Below the pieces are notes generated by a model that had not been told where the DNA came from, made no database searches, and saw only the letters and a list, made by a program, of their open reading frames with translations. From Crenobacter caeni (GTDB taxonomy: Bacteria > Pseudomonadota > Gammaproteobacteria > Burkholderiales > Chromobacteriaceae): DNA of 64,000 bases. The stretch covers positions 124,001-188,000 of the forward strand of contig NZ_JAAGAA010000005.1 in NCBI RefSeq assembly GCF_010435965.1, given 5' to 3'. Both the position numbers and the translations under genes were made by a program. Positions 38,466 through 47,366 of this stretch are shown here, in pieces (within the stretch, counting starts at the first letter, position 1; each line of letters begins with the position of its first letter).

Positions 38466-38516
38466 AAACGGGCGCCGGGGTCGGCGCCCGTTTCTTTATG
38501 GGGCCCCCGTTTTTTT
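38466..38516 (+). promoter_or_regulatory. Attenuator-like hairpins in guaC leader
   Basis: AAACGGGCGCC/GGCGCCCGTTT (38466-38493) ends in TTTCTTT, a good intrinsic terminator. It is followed by a GGGGCCCCC palindrome with seven T residues (to 38516), 32 bp before the guaC ATG. Upstream, GCGCCCC-AAGG-GCGGCGC could form a competing structure. No known riboswitch was recognised. Confidence 0.6.
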
Positions 38517-38548
38517 GAATCCCGTTACTTACCCTGAGGCATTGCAGC

Positions 38549-39499
38549 ATGATCAAGACCGAACTGAACTACGGCGACGTGTACCTGGTACCGAAGAAGA
38601 CCATCGTCGACTCCCGCAAGGATTGCGACACCTCGGTCGCCTTCGGGCCGCACCGCTTCGCGATGCCGGTCTACCCCTCGAACATGAAGAGCGTGGTCAA
38701 CGAAGAGACCTGCGAGCTGTTCGCGCGCCAGGGCTGGTTCTACACCATGCACCGCTTCAACGTCGACGTGGTCGCCTTCGTGCGCCGCATGCAGTCGCAG
38801 GGCCTGATCGCGTCGATCAGCATGGGTGTCAACGAAGACTCGTACCAGCAGGTCGCCGACCTCAAGGCGGCCGGCCTCACCCCCGAATACATCACCCTAG
38901 ACATCGCCAACGCCTGGTGCGTGAAGGCCGAGCGCATGATTACCCACCTGAAGGAAGCGTTCCCGCAGAGCTTCCTGATCGGCGGCAACGTCGCCACCGC
39001 CGAGGCCGCGCGCGACCTGGAAGCGTGGGGCTGCGACGCGATCAAGGCCGGCATCGCCGGCGGGCGCGTGTGCATTACCAAGAACAAGACGGGTTTTCAC
39101 CGCCCGATGATCTCGACGGTCAGCGACTGCGCGGCCGCGGTGCAGATCCCGGTGATCGCCGACGGCGGCATCGTCGAGCACGGCGACATCGCCAAGGCGC
39201 TGGTGTGCGGCGCGACCATGGTGATGGCAGGCTCGATGTTCGCGGGCTTTGACGAGTCGGCGGGCGACCTCGTCGAGATCGGCGGCAAGCTCTACAAGGA
39301 ATACTTCGGCAGCGCGTCGCAGTTCAACAAGGGCGCCTACGTGAACGTCGAGGGCAAGAAGATCCTGGTCGAGTACAAGGGCGCGATCGGCAAGCTGCTG
39401 GCCGAGCTGACCGAAGACTTGCAGTCGTCGGTCAGCTACGCCGGCGGCCGCGACTTGTCGGCGCTGCGTGGCGTCGAAATGATCACCGTCCCGCGCTGA
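38549..39499 (+). CDS. guaC: GMP reductase, GuaC type 2
   Basis: Reduces GMP to IMP with NADPH, moving guanine nucleotides back to the purine pool. The 316-residue TIM barrel resembles the type-2 form found in Firmicutes: EYFGSASQFNKGAYVNVEGKK and LQSSVSYAGG match that group. The catalytic cysteine is C175 in AGGRVCITKNKTGF; the usual GPG before it is GGR. An IMP dehydrogenase is excluded by size and lack of CBS domains. Expression is probably controlled through the leader hairpins. Confidence 0.88.
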   Translation: MIKTELNYGDVYLVPKKTIVDSRKDCDTSVAFGPHRFAMPVYPSNMKSVVNEETCELFARQGWFYTMHRFNVDVVAFVRRMQSQGLIASISMGVNEDSYQQVADLKAAGLTPEYITLDIANAWCVKAERMITHLKEAFPQSFLIGGNVATAEAARDLEAWGCDAIKAGIAGGRVCITKNKTGFHRPMISTVSDCAAAVQIPVIADGGIVEHGDIAKALVCGATMVMAGSMFAGFDESAGDLVEIGGKLYKEYFGSASQFNKGAYVNVEGKKILVEYKGAIGKLLAELTEDLQSSVSYAGGRDLSALRGVEMITVPR

Positions 39500-39502
39500 C
39501 CA

Positions 39503-40777
39503 TCAGGTGAAGGCCAGCCCCGCGAGCATGCCGGCGACGGTGCCGGCAAACGCGGGCAGGCAGCGGCGGGCGAGCGCGGGCCCGCCGATGCTCGCGATGA
39601 TGCCGAACTTGAACGCGGTGTTGGCGAGCACGGCAAGTACCGCAGCGACGGCGAGGCTCTCAAGCGAAATCTGGCCGCGGGCGAGCATCTGGTAGAGGGC
39701 GAGGGTGATCGCGTCGACGTCGTTGACGCCGGTCACCAGCGCGACGACGTACACGCCCTTGCTGCCGAACAGGTCGTTCAGCCACGCCGACGCGATCAGC
39801 ACCAGCGCGAACACCGCGGCAAACCCCAGCGCCAGCTTCAACTGGGTCGGGTTCTGCAGTTCGAGTTCGGCGCGCCCCGAGCCGTCCTTGGGCGCCGACC
39901 ACAGCGTGTACGCGGCGCCGGCGAGCCCCAGCGCGAGCGCCGGCAGCATCAGCCGCGCCATGGTCGGCAAGGCGGGGGGCATCACCAGCGCTGCGACCAG
40001 CGTCAGCCTGGCGAACAGCACCAGGTTGGCCAGCACGATCACGCTGGCGGCCACCGCCAGCGAAGCGGGGCGCTCGCGGGCCTGGCGTGCGAACACCAGT
40101 GTCGTCGCCGTCGACGACACCACCCCGCCCATCAGCCCGGTCAGCGGCGCGCCGTAGCGCGAGCCCAGCACCTTCAGCGCGAGGTAGCCGGCGAGGCCGA
40201 CGCCGACGATCAGCACCACCAGCAGCCACACCTTGTACGGGTTGAACGCGCCGTACGGGCCGAAGCGCGCGTCCGGCAGCAAGGGCAGCACGACGAAGGT
40301 CAGCGCGCAGAACTGGATGATGGATAAGAGGTCGCGCCGCGACAGCCCGTGCGACATGCCGGAGAGTTCGCGCTTCAGATACAGCAGCAAGGTGGTGAGC
40401 ACGCCCAGCGCAATCGCGAGCTGCGCCTCGCCCAGCCAGATCAAGACGCCCAGCCCGTAACAGATCAGAAGCGCCATCTGCGTGGTGGTGCGCGGCTCGC
40501 GCAGCGCCTCGCGCGGGGCGGGCAAAAAACCCAGGGCGCCGGCGAGTGCGAGACCGACCGCCGGCAGCCAGGCAGCGGCGAAGGTGGTGCCGAGCATCGC
40601 GAGCAGGGTACCCAGCAGCGCGGTCAGCGCGAAGGTGCGGATGCCGGCGATGTCGGCCTTGCGCTCGCGCTCGACGCCGATCAGAAGGCCGATCGCGATG
40701 CTGGTCAGGAATTCGGGCAGCGCCGCGAACGGCGTGCCCTCGAAGCGCAGCCAGGCCGAGAAATCCCACTCGCCCAT
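39503..40777 (-). CDS. MgtC/SapB-DUF4010 membrane protein
   Basis: A 424-residue protein with about 12 membrane segments. The N-terminal part is an MgtC/SapB domain (SIAIGLLIGVERERKA, GIRTFALTALLGTL) and the C-terminal part is DUF4010 (GLMGGVVSSTATTLVFARQA, TGVNDVDAITLALYQM). The role of such long MgtC relatives is unknown, perhaps ion homeostasis. It lies 14 bases downstream of dxs on the same strand and converges on guaC with a three-base gap. Confidence 0.88.
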   Translation of the reverse strand: MGEWDFSAWLRFEGTPFAALPEFLTSIAIGLLIGVERERKADIAGIRTFALTALLGTLLAMLGTTFAAAWLPAVGLALAGALGFLPAPREALREPRTTTQMALLICYGLGVLIWLGEAQLAIALGVLTTLLLYLKRELSGMSHGLSRRDLLSIIQFCALTFVVLPLLPDARFGPYGAFNPYKVWLLVVLIVGVGLAGYLALKVLGSRYGAPLTGLMGGVVSSTATTLVFARQARERPASLAVAASVIVLANLVLFARLTLVAALVMPPALPTMARLMLPALALGLAGAAYTLWSAPKDGSGRAELELQNPTQLKLALGFAAVFALVLIASAWLNDLFGSKGVYVVALVTGVNDVDAITLALYQMLARGQISLESLAVAAVLAVLANTAFKFGIIASIGGPALARRCLPAFAGTVAGMLAGLAFT

Positions 40778-40791
40778 GGCCGCGCCTCCGC

Positions 40792-42648
40792 TTAGTTGTC
40801 GCTCAGGCGCGCGCGGATCGCCGCCTCGATGCCGGCGCCGTCCAGCCCCAGTCCGGCGAGCAGCTTCGCGTGGTCGCCGTGTTCGACGTAGTCGTCGGGC
40901 AGGCCCAGTTGCAGGCAGTTGGCAGGCAAGCCCGCCGCGGCGAGTGCTTCCAGGCAGGCCGAGCCCGCGCCGCCCATCACCACGTTCTCTTCCACGGTGA
41001 CGATCAGCTCGTGGCTCTGCGCGAGCTCGCGCACCAGTGCTTCGTCCAGCGGTTTGACAAAGCGCATGTCGGCCACCGTCGCGTCCAGCGCCTCGGCCGC
41101 GGCGAGCGATGGCGCGACCATCGAGCCGAAGGCGAGGATGGCGACCTTTTGCCCCCGGCGGCGCACGACGCCGCGGCCGACCGGCAGCGCGGTCATCTCG
41201 GCGTGGATTTCGGCACCGCAGCCGCTGCCCCGCGGGTAGCGTACCGCGGTCGGCGTGTCCATCTGGTACGCGGTGAACAGCATCTGCCGGCACTCGTTCT
41301 CGTCGGACGGCGCCATCACCGTCATGTTCGGGATGCAGCGCAGGAAGGAGAGATCGAACGCGCCGGCGTGGGTTGGGCCGTCGGCGCCGACCAGGCCCGC
41401 GCGGTCGATCGCGAACAGCACCGGCAGGTTCTGCAGCGCGACGTCGTGGATCAGCTGGTCGTACGCGCGCTGCAGGAAGGTCGAGTAGATCGCGACCACC
41501 GGCTTCATGCCGTCGCACGCCATGCCGGCGGCGAAGGTCACCGCGTGCTGCTCGGCGATCGCGACGTCGAAGTAGCGCTCGGGGTGCTCGCGCTCGAAGC
41601 GCACCAGGCCCGAGCCCTCGCGCATCGCCGGCGTGATGCCGACCAGGCGGTGGTCCTTCTTGGCCATGTCGCAGATCCAGTCGCCGAACACCTGCGTGTA
41701 ACTGGGTTTGCCGCCGCCCTTGCCGCTGGAGAGGCCCGCAGCCGGGTCGAAGCGCGACACGCCGTGGTAGGCGGTCGGGTCGTTCTCGGCGAGCTTGTAG
41801 CCCTGGCCCTTCTTGGTGACCACGTGCAGGAACTGCGGGCCCTTCAACTTGCGGATGTTGGAGAGGGTGTCGACCAGCACGTTCAAATCGTGCCCGTCGA
41901 TCGGGCCGATGTAGTTGAAGCCGAACTCCTCGAACAGCGTGCCCGGGGTCAGCATCCCCTTGGCGTACTCCTCGACCTTGCTGGCCAAGTCGCGCAAGGG
42001 CGGCGCGAAGCCCTTGAGCACCTTGTTCGACTGCTGGCGCACCGTGCTGTAGAAGCGGCTGGAGAGCAATCGGGCGAGGTAGTTGTTGAGTGCGCCGACG
42101 TTCGGCGAGATCGACATCTCGTTGTCGTTGAGGATCACCAGCAAGTTGGTGTCCATCGCGCCGGCGTTGTTCAGCGCCTCGAAAGCCTGGCCGGCGGTCA
42201 GCGCGCCGTCGCCGATGATGGCGACGCAACGGCGCTCGCTCTTTTGCGCCTTGGCCGCGACGGCCATGCCCAGCGCCGCGCCGATGCTGGTCGAGCTGTG
42301 GCCGACGCCGAAGGTATCGTAGGTCGATTCCTCGCGCTTGGGAAAACCGGCGAGGCCGCCTTGCTGGCGCATGGAGTCCATGCGGTCCTTGCGGCCGGTC
42401 AGGATCTTGTGCGGGTAGGTCTGGTGGCCGACGTCCCACACCAGGCGGTCGTCCGGTGTGTCGTACACATAGTGCAGCGCGACGGTTAGCTCGATGCTGC
42501 CCAGGTTGGACGAGAAGTGGCCGCCGGTCTTGCTGACCGACTCGACCAGGAAGTCGCGCAGCTCGCCGGCGACCTTGGGCAGCGCCTCGCGCGGCAAACG
42601 GCGCAAGTCGGCCGGGGTGTCGATGGTATCGAGCAGGGCGGTCGTCAT
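40792..42648 (-). CDS. dxs: 1-deoxy-D-xylulose-5-phosphate synthase
   Basis: Thiamine diphosphate enzyme condensing pyruvate and glyceraldehyde 3-phosphate, first step of the MEP pathway and entry to thiamine and pyridoxal synthesis. The 618-residue length is standard. [32 protein letters not shown] with the GDG...N diphosphate motif, and [15 protein letters not shown] are present. The start [10 protein letters not shown] was chosen over a longer frame reading back through ispA. It is third in the xseB-ispA-dxs operon. Confidence 0.97.
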   Translation of the reverse strand: MTTALLDTIDTPADLRRLPREALPKVAGELRDFLVESVSKTGGHFSSNLGSIELTVALHYVYDTPDDRLVWDVGHQTYPHKILTGRKDRMDSMRQQGGLAGFPKREESTYDTFGVGHSSTSIGAALGMAVAAKAQKSERRCVAIIGDGALTAGQAFEALNNAGAMDTNLLVILNDNEMSISPNVGALNNYLARLLSSRFYSTVRQQSNKVLKGFAPPLRDLASKVEEYAKGMLTPGTLFEEFGFNYIGPIDGHDLNVLVDTLSNIRKLKGPQFLHVVTKKGQGYKLAENDPTAYHGVSRFDPAAGLSSGKGGGKPSYTQVFGDWICDMAKKDHRLVGITPAMREGSGLVRFEREHPERYFDVAIAEQHAVTFAAGMACDGMKPVVAIYSTFLQRAYDQLIHDVALQNLPVLFAIDRAGLVGADGPTHAGAFDLSFLRCIPNMTVMAPSDENECRQMLFTAYQMDTPTAVRYPRGSGCGAEIHAEMTALPVGRGVVRRRGQKVAILAFGSMVAPSLAAAEALDATVADMRFVKPLDEALVRELAQSHELIVTVEENVVMGGAGSACLEALAAAGLPANCLQLGLPDDYVEHGDHAKLLAGLGLDGAGIEAAIRARLSDN

Positions 42649-42658
42649 CAAGGCGGCC

Positions 42659-43552
42659 TCAGAAGGAGCGTTCGACAATGTAGTCGGCCAGTTCGCGCAG
42701 GCGGCGGGCGTCTGCGCCAAAGGGTTCGACGGCGCTAATGGCGTCGTCGTAGAGTTCGCGGGCGAATTCACGGGCACGGGCAAGTCCCAGCAGGCTCACG
42801 TAAGTCGGTTTGTCATGGGCGGCGTCCTTGCCGGCGGTCTTGCCGAGCGCCTGGCTGTCGGCGTCGACGTCGAGCACGTCGTCGACCACCTGGAAGGCGA
42901 GCCCCATGCACTTGGCAAAATGGTCGAGGCGCGCGCGCGCATCGTCGTCGATGTCGCCGGCCAGTGCACCCAGGCCAACCGCCGCGCGGATCAGCGCGCC
43001 GGTCTTCATCAGGTGCATGTATTCAAGTTCGGGCAATTCGAGCGACTGGCCGACGGAGGCCAGGTCGATCGCCTGGCCGCCGGCCATGCCGGCGTGCCCG
43101 GCGGCGCGGGCGAGCGTGTGCGCCATCGCCAGTTGCCGCGCGGGCGCGACGCCCGGCAGCGGGCGGCTGACGATGTCGAACGCCAGCGTCTGCAGCGCGT
43201 CGCCGGCCAGAAGCGCGGTCGCCTCGCCGTAGGCGACGTGGCAGGTCGGCTTGCCGCGGCGCAGCACGTCGTCGTCCATGCACGGCAAATCGTCGTGGAT
43301 CAGCGAATAGACGTGCACGCACTCGACGGCGCAGGCCAAGGGCGCCAGTACCGCGGGCGCGGCGCCGGCCGCTTCACCGGCGGCGAAGACCAAGAGCGGG
43401 CGCACCCGCTTGCCGCCGCCCAAGGTGCTGTAGCGCATCGCCTCGTGCAGCGCGCGCGGGTGCGTGCCCTCGGCGGGCAGCAGGGCGGCGAGCGCCTGTT
43501 CGGTCTGCTGCTGGATGGCGGTCATCCAGCCGGTAAAGGTGTCAGCCGGCAT
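42659..43552 (-). CDS. ispA: Farnesyl diphosphate synthase
   Basis: Short-chain trans-prenyltransferase making C15-PP from IPP and DMAPP; its product feeds UppS in this window. The 297 residues show [10 protein letters not shown], the first aspartate motif [19 protein letters not shown] and the second motif [13 protein letters not shown]. The start overlaps the end of xseB by 11 bases. Length and chain-length determinants fit FPP rather than longer synthases, though this is inferred. Confidence 0.94.
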   Translation of the reverse strand: MPADTFTGWMTAIQQQTEQALAALLPAEGTHPRALHEAMRYSTLGGGKRVRPLLVFAAGEAAGAAPAVLAPLACAVECVHVYSLIHDDLPCMDDDVLRRGKPTCHVAYGEATALLAGDALQTLAFDIVSRPLPGVAPARQLAMAHTLARAAGHAGMAGGQAIDLASVGQSLELPELEYMHLMKTGALIRAAVGLGALAGDIDDDARARLDHFAKCMGLAFQVVDDVLDVDADSQALGKTAGKDAAHDKPTYVSLLGLARAREFARELYDDAISAVEPFGADARRLRELADYIVERSF

Positions 43553-43775
43553 CGGGCAGGTCCAGCGGTTTGAGTTCTTCGTTTTCCAGGATCTTGAGCT
43601 GCTGTTCGGCGTCGGCGAGCTTGGCCTGGCAGAACTTGATCAGCTCGGTGCCCTGCTTGTATGAGGCGAGCGCGTGCTCCAGCGGCATGTCGCCGCTTTC
43701 CATCGCGTGGATGATCTCCTCGAGCTGGGCGAGCGCCGCCTCGAAAGTCGCGGCGCTCTTCGGTGCTCTGGCCAT
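43542..43775 (-). CDS. xseB: Exodeoxyribonuclease VII small subunit
   Basis: A 77-residue helical subunit that partners XseA in single-strand DNA degradation. FEAALAQLEEIIHAMESGDMPLEHALASYKQG is the family core (residues about 10-41). The ATG at 43775 is seven bases from AAAGGA; upstream in-frame ATGs are too close to it or lack a site. It starts the conserved xseB-ispA-dxs operon. Confidence 0.95.
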   Translation of the reverse strand: MARAPKSAATFEAALAQLEEIIHAMESGDMPLEHALASYKQGTELIKFCQAKLADAEQQLKILENEELKPLDLPDAG

Positions 43776-43854
43776 GTGCATTCCTTTGGCAAAAAACCGT
43801 CTGGCGCCCATTGTAGGGCGCATGGCTGAAGCTGCCTAGCGAGGCCGGCCGACT

Positions 43855-44832
43855 TTACGCGGCCTTCTGCTTGCGCGGGAAGAGCAACGACAGCACCACC
43901 GAGCTTGTGATTACCACGAACACCACGCCCAGCGAGATCGCGGTCGGGATGTGGAACACCTTGACGATCAGCATCTTGACGCCGATGAAGGTGAGCACCA
44001 CCGCCAGGCCGTATTTGAGCAGGTGGAAGCGGTCGGCGACGTCGGCGAGCAGGAAGTACATCGCGCGCAGGCCGAGGATCGCGAAGATGTTCGAGGTCAG
44101 CACGATGAAGGGGTCGGTAGTCACCGCGAAGATCGCCGGGATGCTGTCGACCGCGAACACCACGTCGGAGAGTTCGATCATCACCAGCACCAGGAACATC
44201 GGCGTCGCGTAGCGGATGCCGTCCTTCATGATGAAGAACTTCTCGCCGTGCAGCTCGGGAGTGACCCTGAGGTGGCTGCGCACGAACTTGAGGATGGGGT
44301 TGTCCGACAGGTCGGCTTCCTCGTCCTTCTCGGGCAGCATCATCTTGAGGCCGGTGAACACCAGGAAGGCACCGAAGATGTACAGCACCCAGGCAAATTC
44401 CTTCACCAGCGCGGCGCCGACGCCGACCATCACCGCGCGCAGCACGATCGCGCCGAACACGCCGTAGACCAGCACGCGGCGCTGGTACTCCGGCGGCACC
44501 TTGAAGTAGGCGAAGATCATCAGGAACACGAAGATGTTGTCGACGGCGAGCGATTTCTCGATCACGTAGCCGGTCAGGAACTCCAGCGTCTTCTCGTGGG
44601 CAATCACCGGCCCGAACGCCGGGTCCATCTTCAGGTCCCAGTAGAGCCAGGCGGCGAAGGCGAGGGCGACGCTCACCCAGACCGCCGACCAGCCCAGCGC
44701 TTCCTTCGCGCTGACCTTGTGCGCGCCTTGCTTGTTGAGCGCGACGATGTCGATGGCGAGCATCGCCAGGACGGCGACGAAGAAGACGCCGTAAAAGAAC
44801 GGCGAGCCGATGTCCGGCATGGCCTGCTGCAT
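43855..44832 (-). CDS. TerC/Alx family membrane protein
   Basis: A 325-residue protein with about nine membrane helices. EKSLAVDNIFVFLMIFAYF and LSDVVFAVDSIPAIFAVTTDPFIV carry the paired membrane aspartates of the TerC family, implicated in manganese and metal export at the cytoplasmic membrane. AGGGG lies seven bases before ATG 44832. Unlike E. coli alx, no yybP-ykoY manganese riboswitch could be made out in the 98-bp divergent intergenic region. Confidence 0.9.
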   Translation of the reverse strand: MQQAMPDIGSPFFYGVFFVAVLAMLAIDIVALNKQGAHKVSAKEALGWSAVWVSVALAFAAWLYWDLKMDPAFGPVIAHEKTLEFLTGYVIEKSLAVDNIFVFLMIFAYFKVPPEYQRRVLVYGVFGAIVLRAVMVGVGAALVKEFAWVLYIFGAFLVFTGLKMMLPEKDEEADLSDNPILKFVRSHLRVTPELHGEKFFIMKDGIRYATPMFLVLVMIELSDVVFAVDSIPAIFAVTTDPFIVLTSNIFAILGLRAMYFLLADVADRFHLLKYGLAVVLTFIGVKMLIVKVFHIPTAISLGVVFVVITSSVVLSLLFPRKQKAA

Positions 44833-44930
44833 GATCAAACCCCTGTAAGCGTTGCGTTGTATTGCGGGCGCGTATTTTGGTGTAGTGTGCGCGCTCTGGC
44901 TAGTAGCAAAAACGCATAGATTGTAAAACG

Positions 44931-45755
44931 ATGAAAACCATCCTGATTAGCGGGTGTTCGAGCGGGATCGGCTACGCGGTCGCGCACGGCCTGAAAAACG
45001 AAGGTTGGCGGGTGTTCGCGACCTGCCGCAAGTCTGAGGACGTGGCGCGGCTGGTCGCCGAAGGGCTCGAAGCCTTAAGGCTAGACGTCGACGACAACGA
45101 AAGCATCCACGCCTGCGTCACCGAAGTGCTGGAAAGGACCGGCGGGCGGCTCGACGCGCTGTTCAACAACGCGGGCTTCGGCCAGCCCGGCGCGTGCGAA
45201 GACATCACGCGCGACGCGCTGCGCGCGCAGTTCGAGACCAATTTGTTCGGCGCGTGGGCGCTGTGCGCAGCGGTGCTGCCGGCGATGCGCAAGCAGGGGC
45301 ACGGCCGCATCCTGTTCAACAGCTCGGTGCTGGGTTTTGCCGCGATGAAGTGGCGCGGCGCGTACAACGCCTCCAAGTATGCGATGGAAGGGCTGTGCGA
45401 CACGCTGCGCCTGGAGCTGGACGGCTCGGGCGTGTTCGTCAGCCTGATCGAGCCGGGGCCGATTGTCAGCCGCTTTCGCCCGAATGCGCTGGCTAAATTC
45501 CTGGCCAATGTCGACATCGAAATGAGCGTGCACCGTGCCGCTTACGAAGCGCAACTGGCTCGCCTGCAAAAGCCGGGGCCGGCGGCGCCGTTCACCTTGC
45601 CCGAGTCGGCGGTGCTAGATAGCGTGCGCCGCGCGCTGGCCGCCCGTCGTCCGGCCGCGCGCTACCGGGTGACGGTGCCGACGCATCTCTTCTGGTACTT
45701 GAAGAGAGTGTTGCCGACGCGCTGGCTGGACGCCTTGCTCTCGCGCGCCGCTTAA
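44931..45755 (+). CDS. Short-chain dehydrogenase/reductase
   Basis: A 274-residue classical SDR with the Rossmann signature ISGCSSGIGYAVA (TGxxxGIG variant), NNAG at about 80-83, a catalytic serine in FNSSVLGF and YNASK for the Tyr/Lys pair. The substrate is not evident; the long C-terminal region (about 200-274) with THLFWYLKRVLPTRWLD suggests a hydrophobic or membrane-proximal substrate. It is divergent from the TerC gene and ends in a terminator. Confidence 0.85.
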   Translation: MKTILISGCSSGIGYAVAHGLKNEGWRVFATCRKSEDVARLVAEGLEALRLDVDDNESIHACVTEVLERTGGRLDALFNNAGFGQPGACEDITRDALRAQFETNLFGAWALCAAVLPAMRKQGHGRILFNSSVLGFAAMKWRGAYNASKYAMEGLCDTLRLELDGSGVFVSLIEPGPIVSRFRPNALAKFLANVDIEMSVHRAAYEAQLARLQKPGPAAPFTLPESAVLDSVRRALAARRPAARYRVTVPTHLFWYLKRVLPTRWLDALLSRAA

Positions 45756-45762
45756 AACGCAA

Positions 45763-45788
45763 AAAGCCCCGCAGCATGGCGGGGCTTT
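45763..45788. terminator. Terminator between SDR gene and sstT
   Basis: AAAGCCCCGC/GCGGGGCTTT with a 6-nt loop lies between convergent genes. A-rich and T-rich flanks allow use on both strands. Confidence 0.82.
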
Positions 45789-45832
45789 GCTTTGGGTGGA
45801 TGGGACCCGGGTACTGCTTCTTGTTGTATAGC

Positions 45833-47083
45833 TTAGGCCTTGGCGGCGCTGGTGACCGCGCCTGCCTGCGCCTCTTCCTCGGCGATGCAGGCGGCGGCGG
45901 TGAACAGCACGTCGGTCGACGAGTTGAGCGCGGTCTCGGCCGAATCCTGCAGCACGCCGATGATGAAGCCGACCGCGATTACCTGCATCGCGATGTCGCC
46001 CGGGATGCCGAACAGGCTGCACGCCAGCGGGATCAACAGCAGCGAGCCGCCGGCCACACCCGATGCGCCGCACGCGCACACCGCGGCGACCACCGACAGC
46101 AGCAGCGCCGTCGGCACGTCTACCGTGATGCCCAGCGTGTGCACGGCAGCGAGGGTCAGTACGGTGATGGTGATCGCGGCGCCGGCCATATTGATGGTCG
46201 CGCCCAGCGGGATCGATACCGAGTAGGTATCTTCATGCAGGCCGAGCTTCTCGCACAGCTCCATATTGACCGGGATGTTGGCGGCCGAGCTGCGGGTGAA
46301 GAAGGCGGTGATGCCGCTTTCTTTCAGGCAGGTGAAGACCAGCGGGAACGGATTGCGGCGGATCTTCCAGAACACGATCAGCGGGTTGAGCACCAGCGCC
46401 ACCAGCAGCATGCTGCCCAAGAGCACGGCCAGCAGTTGCGCGTAACCGTACAGCGCGTCAAAGCCGGTTTCGGCGATGGTCGACGACACCAGGCCGAAGA
46501 TACCCAAGGGCGCGAAGCGGATCACCACGTGGACGATGAAGGTCACGCCGTAGGAGAGGTCGTGCACCACCTGCTTGGTGGTGTCGGACGCATGGCGCAG
46601 GGCGATGCCCAGCGCGATCGCCCACGCCAGGATGCCGATGAAGTTGGCGCGCAGGATCGCGTTGACCGGGTTGTCGACCACGTTCAACAGCAGCGCCTTC
46701 AATACCTCGCTGATGCCGCCGGGCGGGGTGAGGTCGCCGCTATGGGTGGCCAGCGTCAGCACGGTCGGGAAGGCGAAGCTCATCAGCACCGCGACCAGGG
46801 CGGCTGCGAAGGTGCCCAGCAGATACAGCACGAGGATGGGGCGGATGCTGGTGGGTTGGCCCTTCTTGTGGTTGGCGATCGACGAGGCGACCAGCACGAA
46901 CACCAACACCGGCGCGACCGCCTTGAGCGCGCTGATGAACAGCGAACCCAGCAGCCCAGCCGACTTGGCGGCCGACGGCGCGAACACGGTCAGCGCGATG
47001 CCGGCTACCAGGCCGATCATGATCTGGCTGACCAGCGAGCCGTGCATCAGGTAGCGCAGCAGGGGATGTTGCTTCTCTTGCAT
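45833..47083 (-). CDS. sstT: Serine/threonine sodium symporter
   Basis: A 416-residue DAACS-family transporter that takes up serine and threonine with sodium. [21 protein letters not shown] is the SstT-specific substrate loop and [15 protein letters not shown] the conserved membrane motif. Eight membrane segments plus two re-entrant loops are expected. GAGAGGAAC precedes the start. It diverges from valS. Confidence 0.94.
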   Translation of the reverse strand: MQEKQHPLLRYLMHGSLVSQIMIGLVAGIALTVFAPSAAKSAGLLGSLFISALKAVAPVLVFVLVASSIANHKKGQPTSIRPILVLYLLGTFAAALVAVLMSFAFPTVLTLATHSGDLTPPGGISEVLKALLLNVVDNPVNAILRANFIGILAWAIALGIALRHASDTTKQVVHDLSYGVTFIVHVVIRFAPLGIFGLVSSTIAETGFDALYGYAQLLAVLLGSMLLVALVLNPLIVFWKIRRNPFPLVFTCLKESGITAFFTRSSAANIPVNMELCEKLGLHEDTYSVSIPLGATINMAGAAITITVLTLAAVHTLGITVDVPTALLLSVVAAVCACGASGVAGGSLLLIPLACSLFGIPGDIAMQVIAVGFIIGVLQDSAETALNSSTDVLFTAAACIAEEEAQAGAVTSAAKA

Positions 47084-47319
47084 GATGGGGACGTTCCTCT
47101 CTCTTCTCTAACGTGCGCAGGGCGCACCTCTATTTGGTCCGGATCTTTTTATTGGTGTTCCCGCCGCCGCCCATGCTGAGGGGGTGGCTGGATGGGAGCG
47201 GTTAGTCTATCCGCTAAATCAGAAAAATTGGAAGTAGTTGTATACGATATGCGATATGCAATTGCGGGTTTGCGACACGCGTTTCGGGCGTCGGCAAGAC
47301 GGCAGGGAGGCGGGCGGGT

Positions 47320-47325
47320 TATAAT
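47320..47325 (+). promoter_or_regulatory. Likely -10 element of valS promoter
   Basis: A perfect TATAAT lies 41 bp before the valS ATG. The -35 region is poor. The 283-bp gap between sstT and valS shows no gene; it has a short direct repeat CGATATGCGATATG near 47246. Confidence 0.5.
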
Positions 47326-47366
47326 CGTCCCATTTTTTCGCGCATAACAAGACACCGAAAACGACC

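Noticed and set aside
44833..44930. Manganese (yybP-ykoY) riboswitch upstream of the TerC gene
   Set aside because: The gap is only 98 bp, shared with a divergent gene, and none of the conserved loop sequences of that riboswitch were seen.
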